Assembly: GCF_001434975.1 (NCBI RefSeq)
Contig: NZ_AZEL01000079.1
Span: 1 to 61,542, forward strand
DNA: 61,542 bases
Reading direction: 5' to 3'
DNA from: Lactobacillus gallinarum DSM 10532 = JCM 2011
GTDB lineage: Bacteria > Bacillota > Bacilli > Lactobacillales > Lactobacillaceae
Shown here: positions 33,224-41,327 of the stretch, piece by piece
Layout: every line of letters starts with the position of its first letter
How positions within the stretch are numbered: the first letter of the stretch is position 1
Position numbers and translations under genes: made by a program
Notes under the pieces: model-generated
Told to the model about the DNA's origin: nothing
The model's input: only the letters and a program-made list of their open reading frames with translations
Databases searched by the model: none

Positions 33224-33751
33224 TTAAATAAAAGTATCTGATTCTTGTTGCAGCTTTAAACCAGATTTAAATACTAGATAAATAATATAGATAATTGCTA
33301 AAAAGATTAAGGCATTCCAGCTACTTGCTACCCATTCACTAGAAAGCTGGTCTGCTTTAGCAAATTCACCAGTCACGCAAATCAACAAGACATTGACCCA
33401 ATTTAGTATAGTATAAATACCTACAGTCGCCAGCAACCGCTGCAATAATTGCAGGTTATCTTGTTCAAAATACTTCTCTTGATTTAAATTTACAATCATT
33501 TTTTGTAAATAATGAACAATTACAATCATCACAATATCGGCAATTAATGCCACAGCAATCACCATCCATGCTGAAGGACCATTGCTTACTTTAAAAAATG
33601 GAGTAATCATCATCTGGCGAATCCAGCCTTGCGTTCCGGGCGTTATGACTGCAGCAACTAAAAAGATCAAATAGAAGATCGCCATCAAAACAAAGTATAT
33701 TTCGCCAATCCAGGATACGATGTTAAGTAATTTAAAAACTTTATTTTTCAT
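33224..33751 (-). CDS. DUF2975 family membrane protein (cluster 2, second)
   Basis: A 175-aa protein with four membrane helices. Family elements: MIVNLNQEKYFEQDNLQLLQRLL (cytoplasmic segment between helices 2 and 3) and the ending IYLVFKSGLKLQQESDTFI. Between the first DUF2975 gene (16-nt gap) and the XRE regulator (16-nt gap). Paralogue of 33767 and 28012; function unknown. Confidence 0.8.
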   Translation of the reverse strand: MKNKVFKLLNIVSWIGEIYFVLMAIFYLIFLVAAVITPGTQGWIRQMMITPFFKVSNGPSAWMVIAVALIADIVMIVIVHYLQKMIVNLNQEKYFEQDNLQLLQRLLATVGIYTILNWVNVLLICVTGEFAKADQLSSEWVASSWNALIFLAIIYIIYLVFKSGLKLQQESDTFI

Positions 33752-33766
33752 TTATATTCTCCCTTC

Positions 33767-34285
33767 CTAAATAATCTTGTTAGTGTCATCACGTAAGGCT
33801 AAGCCATGCTTAAAGATCAAGTAGACAACATAGACAATCGCAATAAATACCAGATCAGCAATATATGCATTAGGATAAAATGGTGTGCTGTCCATTGGCA
33901 AGATAATTGCCCAGGAAATAATTGACAACACTGTATAAACAATTGATCTAATTAACAATTGCTTCAATTCATGCAGGTTAGCCTGATCAAAGTAAACTTC
34001 TTGCTTGATATTCTTGATCAAGTGCCGCACATTATGAATGCCAAGATTAAAGAAAATAACAGCTATCAAACCAATAATCATAAAAAATGGTAGTATATGC
34101 CAAAATTGGCTACTATACTGGCGTAAACCAGGTTCTTTAGCAATTTCTCTGATTACATCTGGCATTTTAACTAATAAGAATACAAAAGATCCTGCCATGA
34201 GTGTACATACAGCAATTGAAAACCACATAAATATTTCAATAATCCAGCTAATTATCGTTATTAGATTCAGGATAAACTTTTTCAT
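33767..34285 (-). CDS. DUF2975 family membrane protein (cluster 2, first)
   Basis: A 172-aa protein with four membrane helices, opening MKKFILNLITIISWI almost as the cluster 1 copy, with LIKNIKQEVYFDQANLHELKQLL and the ending VYLIFKHGLALRDDTNKII. First gene of a four-gene operon (DUF2975, DUF2975, XRE, two-helix protein). ATG after GGGAGG. Its promoter carries CGATAATTA. Confidence 0.8.
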   Translation of the reverse strand: MKKFILNLITIISWIIEIFMWFSIAVCTLMAGSFVFLLVKMPDVIREIAKEPGLRQYSSQFWHILPFFMIIGLIAVIFFNLGIHNVRHLIKNIKQEVYFDQANLHELKQLLIRSIVYTVLSIISWAIILPMDSTPFYPNAYIADLVFIAIVYVVYLIFKHGLALRDDTNKII

Positions 34286-34328
34286 AATTCATTCCTCCCT
34301 ATAGAGTTATCTACCTCTCATTAATTTT

Positions 34329-34357
34329 ATTGTATTACGATAATTATTGGTTGTAAA
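34329..34357 (-). promoter_or_regulatory. Promoter with CGATAATTA element (DUF2975-XRE operon)
   Basis: Reverse strand: -35 TTTACA (34352-34357), 17-nt spacer, -10 TACAAT (34329-34334). CGATAATTA on the forward strand at 34338-34346. Same hexamers, spacing and element as the cluster 1 DUF2975 promoter. Confidence 0.7.
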
Positions 34358-34441
34358 TATATAATTTTATATTGAGGTGCAAAAAAATAGCTATCAAACC
34401 ATTTTAGGTTAATAGCTATTTTCTTATATTTAATTTCTGTT

Positions 34442-34765
34442 TTATCTTCTACCAATGCCCGAAAAGGCCAAGCCTAAGGCTGCACCACCAAGTGCTCCTG
34501 CTTGATGAGAGACAGGGCGAACACCATTAGCAATCTCATAGTGAAATTCAGTCACACCCTTAGATAACTTGCTTTGCCAGCTTAAAGGATCAAGACCAAC
34601 ACGAATTAAGTTGCAAACATAGTTAGCTGATTCGCCAGTTTCGAGTTGATGCTTAGCATTAAGCAAAACTTTGCGTTCTTCTGGTTTAGTATTTTCGTTT
34701 ACTAACAAATCAGTAATATTATTCAAAAGCCAAATCTTCAAGTCGTTTTCATCTTCTTGATACAT
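34442..34765 (-). CDS. Putative bacteriocin immunity-like protein, 107 aa
   Basis: Helical protein with an acidic N-terminus, ITDLLVNENTKPEERKVLLNAKHQLETGE (helix pair reminiscent of EntA_Immun proteins, which often have a xxxERxLLxxAKxxLExG element), and an Ala/Gly-rich hydrophobic end (HQAGALGGAALGLAFSGIGRR) that looks membrane-associating. Assignment is by pattern only. It has its own -10 (TATAAT near 34800) and no linked bacteriocin gene. Confidence 0.45.
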   Translation of the reverse strand: MYQEDENDLKIWLLNNITDLLVNENTKPEERKVLLNAKHQLETGESANYVCNLIRVGLDPLSWQSKLSKGVTEFHYEIANGVRPVSHQAGALGGAALGLAFSGIGRR

Positions 34766-34846
34766 TTTGAGACCTTCTTTGATTTTTCATTTGCTCTTAT
34801 TATAGTCCTAAAAAATCAAAATGAACCTTCAAAATTAATTCTCTAA

Positions 34847-34966
34847 TCAACGAAAAGCCTGGCAAAAAATCGTCGCAATTATGCCTTCATAAAGCGCAGC
34901 CATTCCCCAGGGGACATGATAATCTTCTTTTACTATTGTGTTCCAAACATCTATTAAATCATTCAT
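34847..34966 (-). CDS. Possible 39-codon ORF downstream of an inverted-repeat cluster
   Basis: Reverse-strand ORF MNDLIDVWNTIVKEDYHVPW... with a hydrophobic C-terminal half (GMAALYEGIIATIFCQAF). No good ribosome site (GAGAGA abuts the ATG), so the coding call is weak; an upstream in-frame extension to 35056 has none either. Its interest lies in the repeat cluster 17 nt upstream. Confidence 0.25.
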   Translation of the reverse strand: MNDLIDVWNTIVKEDYHVPWGMAALYEGIIATIFCQAFR

Positions 34967-34982
34967 TCTCTCATATAACCTA

Positions 34983-35021
34983 TTTACAATATTACGATTT
35001 ACTATATTATAATATTGTAAA
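34983..35021. promoter_or_regulatory. Cluster of three AT-rich half-sites (operator candidate)
   Basis: TTTACAATATTA (34983-34994) and its exact complement TAATATTGTAAA (35010-35021) are 15 nt apart; between them TTTACTATATTA (34998-35009), one base different from the first arm, directly abuts the inverted arm, forming a 24-bp near-palindrome. This is a typical operator arrangement. Confidence 0.5.
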
Positions 35022-35035
35022 TTATAGTCCAACAA

Positions 35036-35068
35036 AATACCGAACCAGCTTCGCACTGATTCGGTATT
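35036..35068. terminator. Terminator after racD
   Basis: Stem AATACCGAA/TTCGGTATT, 15-nt loop with a short inner CAG/CTG pairing; T tracts on both strands. It stands just beyond the racD stop. Confidence 0.8.
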
Positions 35069-35070
35069 TT

Positions 35071-35820
35071 TTACTTATACATATATTTCTTACATGCTTC
35101 TTCAGGATCCATCCCGTGACGAATCTTAAGCGCAACCTCAATTGACACGTCAGCAATAATTGATTGCGGATCAATCACGTTATAAGGATGATCTGGTGCC
35201 TTTTCTTGAGCTAAAGATAATTCAGTACAACCAAGTAAAATAACGTTGCAGCCATACTTATCATGCATTGTTTTCAAAATCTTGTGATACAAGTCATGAT
35301 CAACAATGCCTTTTTCTTTAATATCAGAATAAATCAATTCATTGACCATCGGCTGAATCTCAGGACCACCTAATTCTACCGTCCTGCCAACTTTTTGAAT
35401 TTCATCGGCATATAAATAATCATAAATTGACCCTTCTGTAGCAATTAAGCCAATTTTCTTTTCATCAGGATAATTATCAATAAAATTGTGCACTGCAATC
35501 CGCATCATATGCAAGAATGGCTTATCAGTAAGTGCTGCCAAATCATCATAGAAATAATGCGCAGTGTTGCATGGCATTACCAAAAAGTCTGTTCCCAGCT
35601 TATCCTGGCCTTCTACATCATCTTTTAAATCATAAAAGAAGTTAGGCTTAGAATGATCCTTAATATAAGCAGTTCTATCAGGAACTTGAGCATCATTAAC
35701 CAAAATATAGTTTAAATAATCTTGGTCTCGCGCAATTTTTACTCGATGGTTAATTAAACGAACATAACTTTCAGTGGCAATGGTTCCCATCCCACCAATA
35801 ATACTAAAGAAATGTTTCAT
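35071..35820 (-). CDS. racD: Aspartate racemase (Asp/Glu racemase family)
   Basis: Cofactor-independent amino acid racemase, 249 aa, with the two catalytic cysteines in MPCNTAHYF (about residue 84) and LLGCTELSLA (about residue 196) and the opening FFSIIGGMGTIATESY. In lactobacilli with L-Lys/D-Asp cross-bridges, this enzyme makes D-Asp for the peptidoglycan bridge. The murE gene ends 8 nt upstream, so wall precursor and D-Asp synthesis are co-transcribed. Glutamate racemase (MurI) is the alternative, but the sequence is closer to the aspartate group. Confidence 0.88.
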   Translation of the reverse strand: MKHFFSIIGGMGTIATESYVRLINHRVKIARDQDYLNYILVNDAQVPDRTAYIKDHSKPNFFYDLKDDVEGQDKLGTDFLVMPCNTAHYFYDDLAALTDKPFLHMMRIAVHNFIDNYPDEKKIGLIATEGSIYDYLYADEIQKVGRTVELGGPEIQPMVNELIYSDIKEKGIVDHDLYHKILKTMHDKYGCNVILLGCTELSLAQEKAPDHPYNVIDPQSIIADVSIEVALKIRHGMDPEEACKKYMYK

Positions 35821-35828
35821 CTTATCTT

Positions 35829-37400
35829 CTACTTTCTAAAATGCTCTTTTTGACCTTCTAATTCATTGATCACTTCTTGAGCAACTACGATATCTGATGG
35901 ATATGGAGTATTTACGCCGCGAATCTTTTGAAATGCATCTGCACCCTTGCCGCAGATTAAGACTACATCATCTGGACCGGCCATAGCAATCGCGTCATGA
36001 ATAGCTTTCTTACGGTCTAATTCAATTGTAACGTCGCATTTAGAGTGATCGATACCTGAATCTATTTCCTCGGCAATACTCTTAGGGTCTTCGAATCCTG
36101 GATCATCAGTAGTCAAAAATGCTTTATCTGCATATGCACTTAAACTTTCACTAAAGCCTGGACGACGAGATACCCCTTTATCACCAGGTGCACCAACGAC
36201 CACAATAATCTTAGGATTATTAAATTCACTTTGCATGAAGTTCATTAAAGCCATCATCGAAGCTTTATTGTGTGCATAGTCAACTACAACCATTCCGTGG
36301 CTCTTAGTTCTTTCAGTTTGCATACGACCTGGAATAGTTACATCACGAATACCCTTAGCACATTGATCATGGTTAAGGCCTGCAAGACCAGCACCGATAA
36401 TCGCAGCAGTACCGTTTGATTCATTAAAGTCACCAAGCATCTTCAAAGTATAGTCACCGTTGATTGGCAATTTACGTGCCTTATTACTAGAGCAGAATAA
36501 CTTGAAGCGAGTTTCCTTCATATCTAATTCTTGAGAAGCAAATCTGAAGTCAATTGGTACCTTTAAATCCGGATTTTCAAAATCTTCTCTAGCAAATAAG
36601 TAAATGCTATCAGGATTAGTAGTAGTGGTTGCTGCAGCGTAAACCTCATTGAAGTGAGCAGTTTCTGCATTGATAATACACTTGCGTGAATTTACCAATA
36701 ATTGCAACTTGCAGTGTAAGTAATCTGCAAAATTAGGGTGTTCATTTGGTCCAATATGGTCTGGACTAATATTCAAGAAGAAACCTAAATCATAAGTTAA
36801 ACCAAAGACACGATTCTTCTTGTATGCTTGACTTGAAACTTCCATTACCAAGTGAGTCATTCCGTTATCAACAGCAGTACGCATGTCACGGAACAAGTCC
36901 AAACTTTCTGGGGTAGTCAAACTAGACTTAAAACTATCTTCTGGCTTTGGTCCAACAACGTCATTAACTGATGAAATCAAAGCAGTCTTGCCGCCATTAG
37001 CTTGGTCGAGCATTCCCTTTAAAAAGTATGCAGAAGTAGTCTTACCCTTAGTTCCAGTAAATGCTACTACATACAAATCATCTTGTGGAAAACGGAAGAA
37101 TGCTGCTGAAAGTAATGCCATTGCCTTTGATACGTCACGTACGATCAATGCATGCATCCCTTTACCTTCTGGATAAGGTTGTTCAGCTACGTAGCAGATT
37201 GCTCCATTATCTTTAGCCATTGATAAATATGTTGGTCTAAAGCCTGCACCTTTACAGAAGAATAAAGTGTTAGTTTGGATATCACGTGAATCATATGACA
37301 CGTATTCCATCTTGGTTGCTACAGTATCTTGTACTGCACTTGACTTAAGTAAATGATGCTCTTTTAAAATTAAAATACAGGTATTTAAAGAAATACTCAT
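35829..37400 (-). CDS. murE: UDP-MurNAc-tripeptide synthetase, L-lysine type
   Basis: Mur ligase of 523 aa that adds L-lysine to UDP-MurNAc-L-Ala-D-Glu in the cytosol. N-terminal UDP-binding domain (YVSYDSRDIQTNTLFFCKGA), central ATP loop FTGTKGKTTSA near residues 113-123, and C-terminal domain with VVDYAHNKASM. The specificity motif reads DDPGFEDP, the D-D-P form of Lys-adding enzymes, not the DNPR form of diaminopimelate enzymes. Operon with racD. Confidence 0.92.
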   Translation of the reverse strand: MSISLNTCILILKEHHLLKSSAVQDTVATKMEYVSYDSRDIQTNTLFFCKGAGFRPTYLSMAKDNGAICYVAEQPYPEGKGMHALIVRDVSKAMALLSAAFFRFPQDDLYVVAFTGTKGKTTSAYFLKGMLDQANGGKTALISSVNDVVGPKPEDSFKSSLTTPESLDLFRDMRTAVDNGMTHLVMEVSSQAYKKNRVFGLTYDLGFFLNISPDHIGPNEHPNFADYLHCKLQLLVNSRKCIINAETAHFNEVYAAATTTTNPDSIYLFAREDFENPDLKVPIDFRFASQELDMKETRFKLFCSSNKARKLPINGDYTLKMLGDFNESNGTAAIIGAGLAGLNHDQCAKGIRDVTIPGRMQTERTKSHGMVVVDYAHNKASMMALMNFMQSEFNNPKIIVVVGAPGDKGVSRRPGFSESLSAYADKAFLTTDDPGFEDPKSIAEEIDSGIDHSKCDVTIELDRKKAIHDAIAMAGPDDVVLICGKGADAFQKIRGVNTPYPSDIVVAQEVINELEGQKEHFRK

Positions 37401-37448
37401 TTTTTCTCCTCGTTGTATTAAAACATTTCAGTCAAAATTATAACACAG

Positions 37449-38597
37449 CTAGCCCTTGCTGTTTGCCTTCTTAGGATTAAGTGGTAAACGAATAATAAAA
37501 CTTGTCCAATTCTTATCCGATTCGCATCTAATAGTTCCGTGATGCAAATCAACCACACCCTTGGTGATAGAAAGTCCCAATCCTGTACCACCAGTTTTTG
37601 TATTGCGCGATGTCTCCACGCGGTAAAAACGATCAAATATCTTTTTCAATGATTTCTTCGGAATAGGTTCACCATTATTTTCTACACGTAATTCAACTTC
37701 ACGTTTATTTACTAGATTAGCCACTAATTTAATCTGCGTAGCGCCAATACCGTATTTAAAGGCATTAGAAATCAAATTATTATAAACTCGCACTAATTTT
37801 TCTGCATCAGCCTTAATGATTAAATTTTTGGGCCGAGCTTCAATTTTAATTTCTATGCCCTTTTTCTCAGCTTCTAGTTCAAATCCCGCAGCAACTTGCT
37901 CTAACATTGAATAAATATGTAAATTGCTCAAATTCAACTTAGTAGATTTAAGGGTAGTATATTCAAATAAATCATTGGCAAGAGACTTCATCTGCTCAGC
38001 CTTAGTATACGCAATGTTAACGTATTTTTGCTGATCTTCTGGTGAGGCAACCCCACTTTTCAACAATCCCAAATAACCAATAATTGAAGTTAACGGCGTT
38101 CTGATATCATGCGAAACGTTGGTAATCAATTCATCTTTTGACTGTTCAATTGCACGTTCCTCATTAATTGAATTAACCGTACTATCAACTAAAGAATTAA
38201 TAGAATCAACCACATGTTGCAAATCTGGACGAACTCGAAAGTTGATTCGATGATCAAAGTGTCCACTTGCAATATAATGCAATTCTGAAATTACGTGGCG
38301 TAGCTGCATTTGATGATAGCGTCTAATCAGTCGCCAATATAAAACGACAATATCGCCTATCTCCATCAAAATAATAAACGTATTCTGCCAAGACCAAAGA
38401 TGATACCCACCAGCAAATGTCATTGTTTTTTTCAAAAAATAAATGCCATTAACTAAGCTCTCATCTTGCAAAATAGCCAGGTGAATCAGAATAATAATTG
38501 ATAAATTTAACAAAAGCAGAAGGACGATGGTTACCACTCCTTCTGCAAACAACTCACTTTTTTCAGCGCCAGTAAGCTTGACGCGTTCTTTTTTCAT
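37449..38597 (-). CDS. Sensor histidine kinase
   Basis: A 382-aa class I kinase: two membrane helices (about residues 18-40 and 72-90) around a very short extracytoplasmic loop of about 30 residues, HAMP-like linker, HisKA with His163 in NVSHDIRTPLTSIIGYL, and HATPase with NLISNAFKYG, TKTGGTGLGLSITKGVV. The short loop suggests sensing within the membrane, as in envelope-stress kinases. It starts 3 nt after the response regulator gene. VanS-like in general form; the signal is unknown. Confidence 0.92.
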   Translation of the reverse strand: MKKERVKLTGAEKSELFAEGVVTIVLLLLLNLSIIILIHLAILQDESLVNGIYFLKKTMTFAGGYHLWSWQNTFIILMEIGDIVVLYWRLIRRYHQMQLRHVISELHYIASGHFDHRINFRVRPDLQHVVDSINSLVDSTVNSINEERAIEQSKDELITNVSHDIRTPLTSIIGYLGLLKSGVASPEDQQKYVNIAYTKAEQMKSLANDLFEYTTLKSTKLNLSNLHIYSMLEQVAAGFELEAEKKGIEIKIEARPKNLIIKADAEKLVRVYNNLISNAFKYGIGATQIKLVANLVNKREVELRVENNGEPIPKKSLKKIFDRFYRVETSRNTKTGGTGLGLSITKGVVDLHHGTIRCESDKNWTSFIIRLPLNPKKANSKG

Positions 38598-38600
38598 TAA

Positions 38601-39287
38601 CTACGCCTCGACTTTATATCCTACGCCCCAAACGGTTTGAATGACATCTTCACCGCCGGTAGCTTTTTGAATCTTATCACGCAAGTGTGAAACGTGAACC
38701 ATAACAGTTTTAGCTGAAACAATAGATTCTTGTTGCCATACGCGTTCAAAGATTTCATCTGCTGAAAATACCCGGTTAGGATGACTAGCTAAAAGATATA
38801 AAATACCAAATTCAAGAGCAGTTAATTGAATTGCTTTGCCATCAATAGTTTTAACTTCGTGTGAATCACGGTTAATAACTAATGGACCTACCTCCAAAAC
38901 ATCTGGTTCATCATCTTTAACTTGTTTTTGACTACGACGAAGAAGTGAACGAACCCTAGCCATTACTTCAAGTGGATTGAATGGCTTAGATACATAATCG
39001 TCGGCACCGGTGATTAACCCTTGAATCTTGTCCATGTCGCCAGTCTTAGCTGAAACAATAATAATTGGAATATCTGAATCTTTTCTGACTTCCTTAATTA
39101 CTTCAATTCCTGACATATTTGGCATCATTATATCCAGTATCATCAAAGCGATATCTGGAGTCGTGGTTAATTTAGTAATTGCTTCTTTGCCGCTATATGC
39201 CGCAATTGGTTCATAACCTTCATTTTTCAGATAGATGCTTAATAATTCTACGATTTCCTTGTCATCATCAACAACTAAGATTTTCAT
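38601..39287 (-). CDS. OmpR/VanR-type response regulator
   Basis: A 228-aa regulator: receiver domain with VVDDDKEIVE and phosphorylated Asp52 in LMILDIMMPNMSG, Lys in DDYVSKPFNPLE, then an OmpR winged helix (residues 130-228, ALEFGILYLLASHPNRVFS, VHVSHLRDKIQ, VWGVGYKVEA). First gene of the two-component operon; strong ribosome site GAGAGGGGG. The 170-bp upstream gap holds a TATAAT -10. Confidence 0.93.
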   Translation of the reverse strand: MKILVVDDDKEIVELLSIYLKNEGYEPIAAYSGKEAITKLTTTPDIALMILDIMMPNMSGIEVIKEVRKDSDIPIIIVSAKTGDMDKIQGLITGADDYVSKPFNPLEVMARVRSLLRRSQKQVKDDEPDVLEVGPLVINRDSHEVKTIDGKAIQLTALEFGILYLLASHPNRVFSADEIFERVWQQESIVSAKTVMVHVSHLRDKIQKATGGEDVIQTVWGVGYKVEA

Positions 39288-39427
39288 AAAGAAAACCCCC
39301 TCTCTTTATTTTGCTAATTGATTATAGTCTGTATCTTTATCTACTAGTTTAGCAGACCCTATGGTCTATATTTTACTATTTTTCAATAAAAGGCTGAAAG
39401 GTAAAGCTATTTTTTAGAAAAATACAA

Positions 39428-39454
39428 AAAATAGAGCAACTTGTGCTCTATTTT
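39428..39454 (-). terminator. Terminator of the ABC exporter operon
   Basis: Stem AAAATAGAGCA/TGCTCTATTTT, 5-nt loop, T6 on the reverse strand, just beyond the stop at 39459. Confidence 0.85.
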
Positions 39455-39458
39455 ACTT

Positions 39459-41318
39459 CTATTCAATTTCTTTTTTACCAGTGTAAAGCTCGTAGTAGTA
39501 ACCCTTTTGCTTCAATAGCTCTTCGTGGTTACCGGATTCAATGATATGACCATGATCAAGTACCAAGATCAAATCAGAGTTTACTATAGTTGACAAACGG
39601 TGGGCGATAACAAAACTAGTTCGTCCAGCAAGCAAGTTGTCCATACCTGCTTGAACCATCTTTTCGGTCTTAGTATCAATACTTGAGGTTGCTTCATCCA
39701 AGATCATTACAGGTTCGTCAGCAATCATCGCTCTCGCAATACTGAGCAGCTGCATTTGCCCTTGTGATAAATCTCCACCGTCTCCATCAATCACAGTATC
39801 ATAGCCATGATCAAGATCGTGAATAAATTCATCGGCATGTGACAATTTAGCTGCTTGGTAAACAACATCATCACTAGCTTCAGGATTACCAAAGCGGATG
39901 TTATCCATGATAGTGCCAGTAAACAAGTGTGTTTCCTGCAAAACAATTGAAAGTGATCTACGCAAATCATCCTTCTTGATTTGTTTAATCGGGATACCAT
40001 CATACGTAATTTTACCTGAATCAATATCATAGAATCGGTTCAACATATTTGAAATGGTAGTCTTCCCAGCACCAGTTTCACCAACCAAGGCAACTTTCAT
40101 CCCTGGCTTGGCATTGATTGAAATATCATGCAAAATTTGGTGTTCTGGAACATAGCTAAAATTAACATGATCAAAAATGATGTGTCCGCGAACCGGTACT
40201 TTCTTAACAGAACCATCTTTTTCAGGAACATTCCAATTCCACATACTGCCGACTTCAGCACCTCGTGAAATTGTAACATCACCATTGTCAGTTTCAGAAG
40301 CTTGATCTTCCAAATTAAAGATTCTTTCGGCACCGGCTAAAGCTATCACAATTGAGTTCAACTGTTGTGAAATCTGGGCAATTGGCATACTAAACTGCTT
40401 TGATAATTGCAAGAATGAACCAATAGCACCAAGAGATAATGGAGCCCAGCCATTAATAGCCACAGCACCACCAACAAAGGCAATTAAAACATAGAGCAAG
40501 TTACCCATGTTACCCATAATTGGGAAAAGGATAGTGGCATAGGTGTTAGCCTTACCTGAAGCTTGACGCAATTCTTCGTTATACTTATCAAAACCTGTTT
40601 TAGATTCTGGTTCATGACTGAAGACCTTAATAACCTTTAACCCATTAAGCATTTCTTCGTTATAACCATTGATTTGTCCCAACTTCTTCTGTTGAACTTG
40701 GAAGTAGTGACTTGATCTTAAAGTCAAGAAACGCACGATACCAAATGACATGGCAAAGATAATGAATGAAAATACAGTAAGTTGCCAGCTAAGTGAGAAC
40801 ATCGCTACCACAACGAAGATCAAACTTAAAGCTGAGTTAGTAAATTGTGGAATGGACTGTGAAATCATCTGCATCAAGGTATCGATATCGTTAGTATAAC
40901 GACTCATGATATCGCCAAATTCATTTTGATCAAAGTATGAAATTGGCAAGCTTTCCATGTGGGTGAACATTTCGTTACGAACACGGAATTGTACCTTTTG
41001 AGCTAACACACCCATTAACATGTTGAACAAATAGTTAGACAAAAATCCAATGGCATAAATACCAAACATTACCGCAATAGCAGTCGCAAGTGGACCATAA
41101 TTTGGCACCTTTTCCTTAGTTAGCGGAATAATGTAATCATTGATTAATCGTTCAATAAATAATGAACCGATAACATTACTTGCCGCTGCTAAAACGATGG
41201 TAATCATAGAAATGATGAGCATCCATGGACTTGTACTGTTTACTAATTTAAGCAAACGCATCAAAATCTTAATTCGATTGCCCTTAGTTTGATTTTTATT
41301 ATCTACTGCTTGATCCAT
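39459..41318 (-). CDS. Heterodimeric multidrug ABC exporter, LmrD-like subunit
   Basis: ABC half-transporter of 619 aa with six membrane helices (residues about 25-330) and an ATPase domain: Walker A GETGAGKTT, signature LSQGQ (altered from LSGGQ), Walker B MILDEATS with the catalytic Glu. In LmrCD/BmrCD-type heterodimers one subunit has the catalytic Glu and an altered signature, as here. The partner gene lies directly upstream. An insertion of about 40 residues (VGSMWNWNVPEKDGSVKK) stands before the ATPase domain. ATG at 41318 is preferred to a GTG 9 nt earlier. Confidence 0.9.
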   Translation of the reverse strand: MDQAVDNKNQTKGNRIKILMRLLKLVNSTSPWMLIISMITIVLAAASNVIGSLFIERLINDYIIPLTKEKVPNYGPLATAIAVMFGIYAIGFLSNYLFNMLMGVLAQKVQFRVRNEMFTHMESLPISYFDQNEFGDIMSRYTNDIDTLMQMISQSIPQFTNSALSLIFVVVAMFSLSWQLTVFSFIIFAMSFGIVRFLTLRSSHYFQVQQKKLGQINGYNEEMLNGLKVIKVFSHEPESKTGFDKYNEELRQASGKANTYATILFPIMGNMGNLLYVLIAFVGGAVAINGWAPLSLGAIGSFLQLSKQFSMPIAQISQQLNSIVIALAGAERIFNLEDQASETDNGDVTISRGAEVGSMWNWNVPEKDGSVKKVPVRGHIIFDHVNFSYVPEHQILHDISINAKPGMKVALVGETGAGKTTISNMLNRFYDIDSGKITYDGIPIKQIKKDDLRRSLSIVLQETHLFTGTIMDNIRFGNPEASDDVVYQAAKLSHADEFIHDLDHGYDTVIDGDGGDLSQGQMQLLSIARAMIADEPVMILDEATSSIDTKTEKMVQAGMDNLLAGRTSFVIAHRLSTIVNSDLILVLDHGHIIESGNHEELLKQKGYYYELYTGKKEIE

Positions 41319-41327
41319 AACACTCAC

